Shown here piece after piece: positions 63,012 to 64,000 of a DNA stretch of 64,000 nt (positions are counted from its first letter, which is position 1; the number at the start of each line of letters is the position of its first letter). The stretch comes from Pedobacter sp. B4-66 (lineage in GTDB: Bacteria; Bacteroidota; Bacteroidia; Sphingobacteriales; Sphingobacteriaceae). Location of the stretch: contig NZ_JAFVME010000005.1 in assembly GCF_018492665.1 (NCBI RefSeq), positions 124,001 to 188,000 on the forward strand, in the 5' to 3' direction. The position numbers and the translations under genes were made by a program. The notes beneath the pieces are model-generated. The model made no database searches. It saw only the letters and a program-made list of their open reading frames with translations, and was not told the DNA's origin.

Positions 63012-64000
63012 TTGCAAGAACAAAAAATATATCAGTCTGCTAAAAAGGCAATTCTCTTATTAGCCTCCCTAATCATTTCATTCTGTTATTATTCATGCTC
63101 TCAAAAACCAGACAACAGCAATGCCCTGGTCAACAAGAAATATAGCATGTATATTCTCGGAAAAGATGGCAAAGAGTATATTATTGAAACTAACTCCTTA
63201 GATAGCGGAAAAATATTACCTGAAAAACAAGGAGCTATTTTGGATGCAAAAGCAATGGACAGAGACATCATTGTTAAAAATGGCAGCTATTATCATTTAA
63301 ATAGAAAGAAGGCTACATTGTCTAAATACAATCTTCAGAATGATTCACTAAATGCCATTGCATCTATCCCGCTAAAAGACTTTTCAATAGAAAATTATTT
63401 CTGGGTAGGTACAGATTCTCTGTTACTTACAGGATTAGATATTAATGGTTTTAAGCAAGCAAAGTATGTTGTAATAGAAACCAAAAAGATGAAGTTAATT
63501 TCATCCGGGAACCTCGCTATTCCTCAACCCTCAGGAAAGTTCACTTCTATGTCAATTGGCTTTGTCGAATTGCGTAAAAACCATCTCTTCCTGGGCTATA
63601 CATATCACCAGCAGCTAAGCTCTTCTAATTACACGACTAGTGACACTACTTACATTGCCGAGCTGCGTTATCCTCAAATGAATCTTTTAAAGGTTGACAA
63701 GGACACCCGATCAACCTATCCGGGAGGCATAAACACAGTGCAGTCTTATTCCTTCAATGATGAGCATAACAATTATTATTTCATGTCATGCCCGGGAATA
63801 GCACTTGGCAATCGCCCTGATTTACCTACTGGAATATTTAGAATCAAAGCAGGAGAAGAGAGTCTGGACAAGGACTACTTCATTAACATATCTTCATCAT
63901 TAATAAATAACCATGCTTATGGCATGTGGTATCTTGGGAACAACAAGGCCATTATCCGAAGTGAAAGAAAGGATCTTTTTAAAGGCCTTAGTGATCATTA
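63012..64000 (+). CDS. DUF4374-like lipoprotein, 5' part
   Basis: An open frame of 329 codons runs off the right edge. TTG at 63012 is the likely start, 18 bases after the FecR stop in the same frame. Signal peptide with lipobox (LASLIISFCYYS then Cys), and a beta-propeller-like body: SMYILGKDGKEYIIETNSL, GNRPDLPTGIFRIKAGEESL. This last segment is how I remember DUF4374 proteins, which occur beside iron/TonB systems. An outer-membrane surface role is inferred. Confidence 0.75.
   Translation, partial: MQEQKIYQSAKKAILLLASLIISFCYYSCSQKPDNSNALVNKKYSMYILGKDGKEYIIETNSLDSGKILPEKQGAILDAKAMDRDIIVKNGSYYHLNRKKATLSKYNLQNDSLNAIASIPLKDFSIENYFWVGTDSLLLTGLDINGFKQAKYVVIETKKMKLISSGNLAIPQPSGKFTSMSIGFVELRKNHLFLGYTYHQQLSSSNYTTSDTTYIAELRYPQMNLLKVDKDTRSTYPGGINTVQSYSFNDEHNNYYFMSCPGIALGNRPDLPTGIFRIKAGEESLDKDYFINISSSLINNHAYGMWYLGNNKAIIRSERKDLFKGLSDH

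Noticed and set aside
62991..63012. Possible nonsense mutation splitting one FecR-DUF4374 gene
   Set aside because: The downstream frame begins with its own signal peptide and lipobox and does not continue a FecR or DUF4974 domain, so two genes are more likely.
1..64000. CRISPR arrays, tRNA or rRNA genes, toxin-antitoxin and restriction or defence modules
   Set aside because: No regularly spaced repeats, no cloverleaf with a T-arm motif and no characteristic protein motifs were found on either strand.

Overview
This 64 kb window is a chromosomal segment of a Bacteroidota bacterium, most likely family Sphingobacteriaceae (Pedobacter-like). The evidence is the gene families (DUF4270 lipoprotein, half-length GlgA-like protein, CarB without its allosteric domain, LytS/LytTR pair, TonB-dependent receptor with a carboxypeptidase-regulatory N-terminus, FecI/FecR pair), the AT-rich sequence, the weak ribosome binding sites, and many copies of the Bacteroidota promoter box TAnnTTTG, often about 19 bases after a TTTG-like box. 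No transposase, integrase, phage module, CRISPR array, tRNA or rRNA was seen, so most of it looks like core genome.

Layout. 0-3 kb: the end of a LytS-type histidine kinase, its LytTR regulator and a serine-hydrolase lipoprotein. 3-9.2 kb: recG, an EamA/RarD transporter, ridA, a tiny membrane protein, an abundant OmpA-type porin and meaB, all on the minus strand. 9.35-18.6 kb: a surface-glycan locus with seven glycosyltransferases (including a GT10 fucosyltransferase) and an MsbA-like ABC exporter. 18.8-23.6 kb: rimP-nusA-infB. 23.7-27.9 kb: small proteins, an acyl-CoA dehydrogenase, panD and panC. 28-32.2 kb: a GlgA-like half protein, a DUF4270 lipoprotein and glmS. 32.3-40.4 kb: ssb, mutY, HU, a TPR protein, a 29-residue basic protein (bS22/mS38-like), RNase E/G, radA, a 458-base gene-free region with three terminator-like hairpins, and lemA with a DUF3137 gene. 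40.4-43.8 kb: short carB and a small exported protein. 43.9-48.5 kb: pnuC and a NadR-like kinase, then a TPP riboswitch upstream of a TonB-dependent receptor and a ThiE homologue. 48.5-52 kb: an MFS transporter, a structured 380-base intergenic region and an ABC exporter. 52-57.3 kb: frr, pyrH, nagA, tsf, rpsB, rpsI and rplM. 57.4-61.5 kb: an L-fucose/L-fuconate catabolic operon. 61.7-64 kb: ECF sigma factor, a short FecR-like anti-sigma factor and a DUF4374-like lipoprotein cut by the window end.

How the genes work together. The rimP-nusA-infB and rplM-rpsI-rpsB-tsf groups and pyrH/frr serve translation. The riboswitch links outer-membrane uptake and ThiE to thiamine status, and the adjacent PnuC/NadR-like pair may belong to the same vitamin-salvage theme. 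The GT locus probably builds a fucose-containing cell-surface glycan, while the 57-61 kb operon breaks fucose down. The 3' end is a typical cell-surface signalling module whose anti-sigma factor is unusually short.

No clear-cut new defence or mobile system was found. The most original leads are the structured intergenic elements at 49.87-50.10 kb and 38.4-38.8 kb, the two tiny genes (6312-6452 and 35172-35261), 5'-terminal hairpins just after several promoters, the short FecR, and the lipid-anchored mutarotase.
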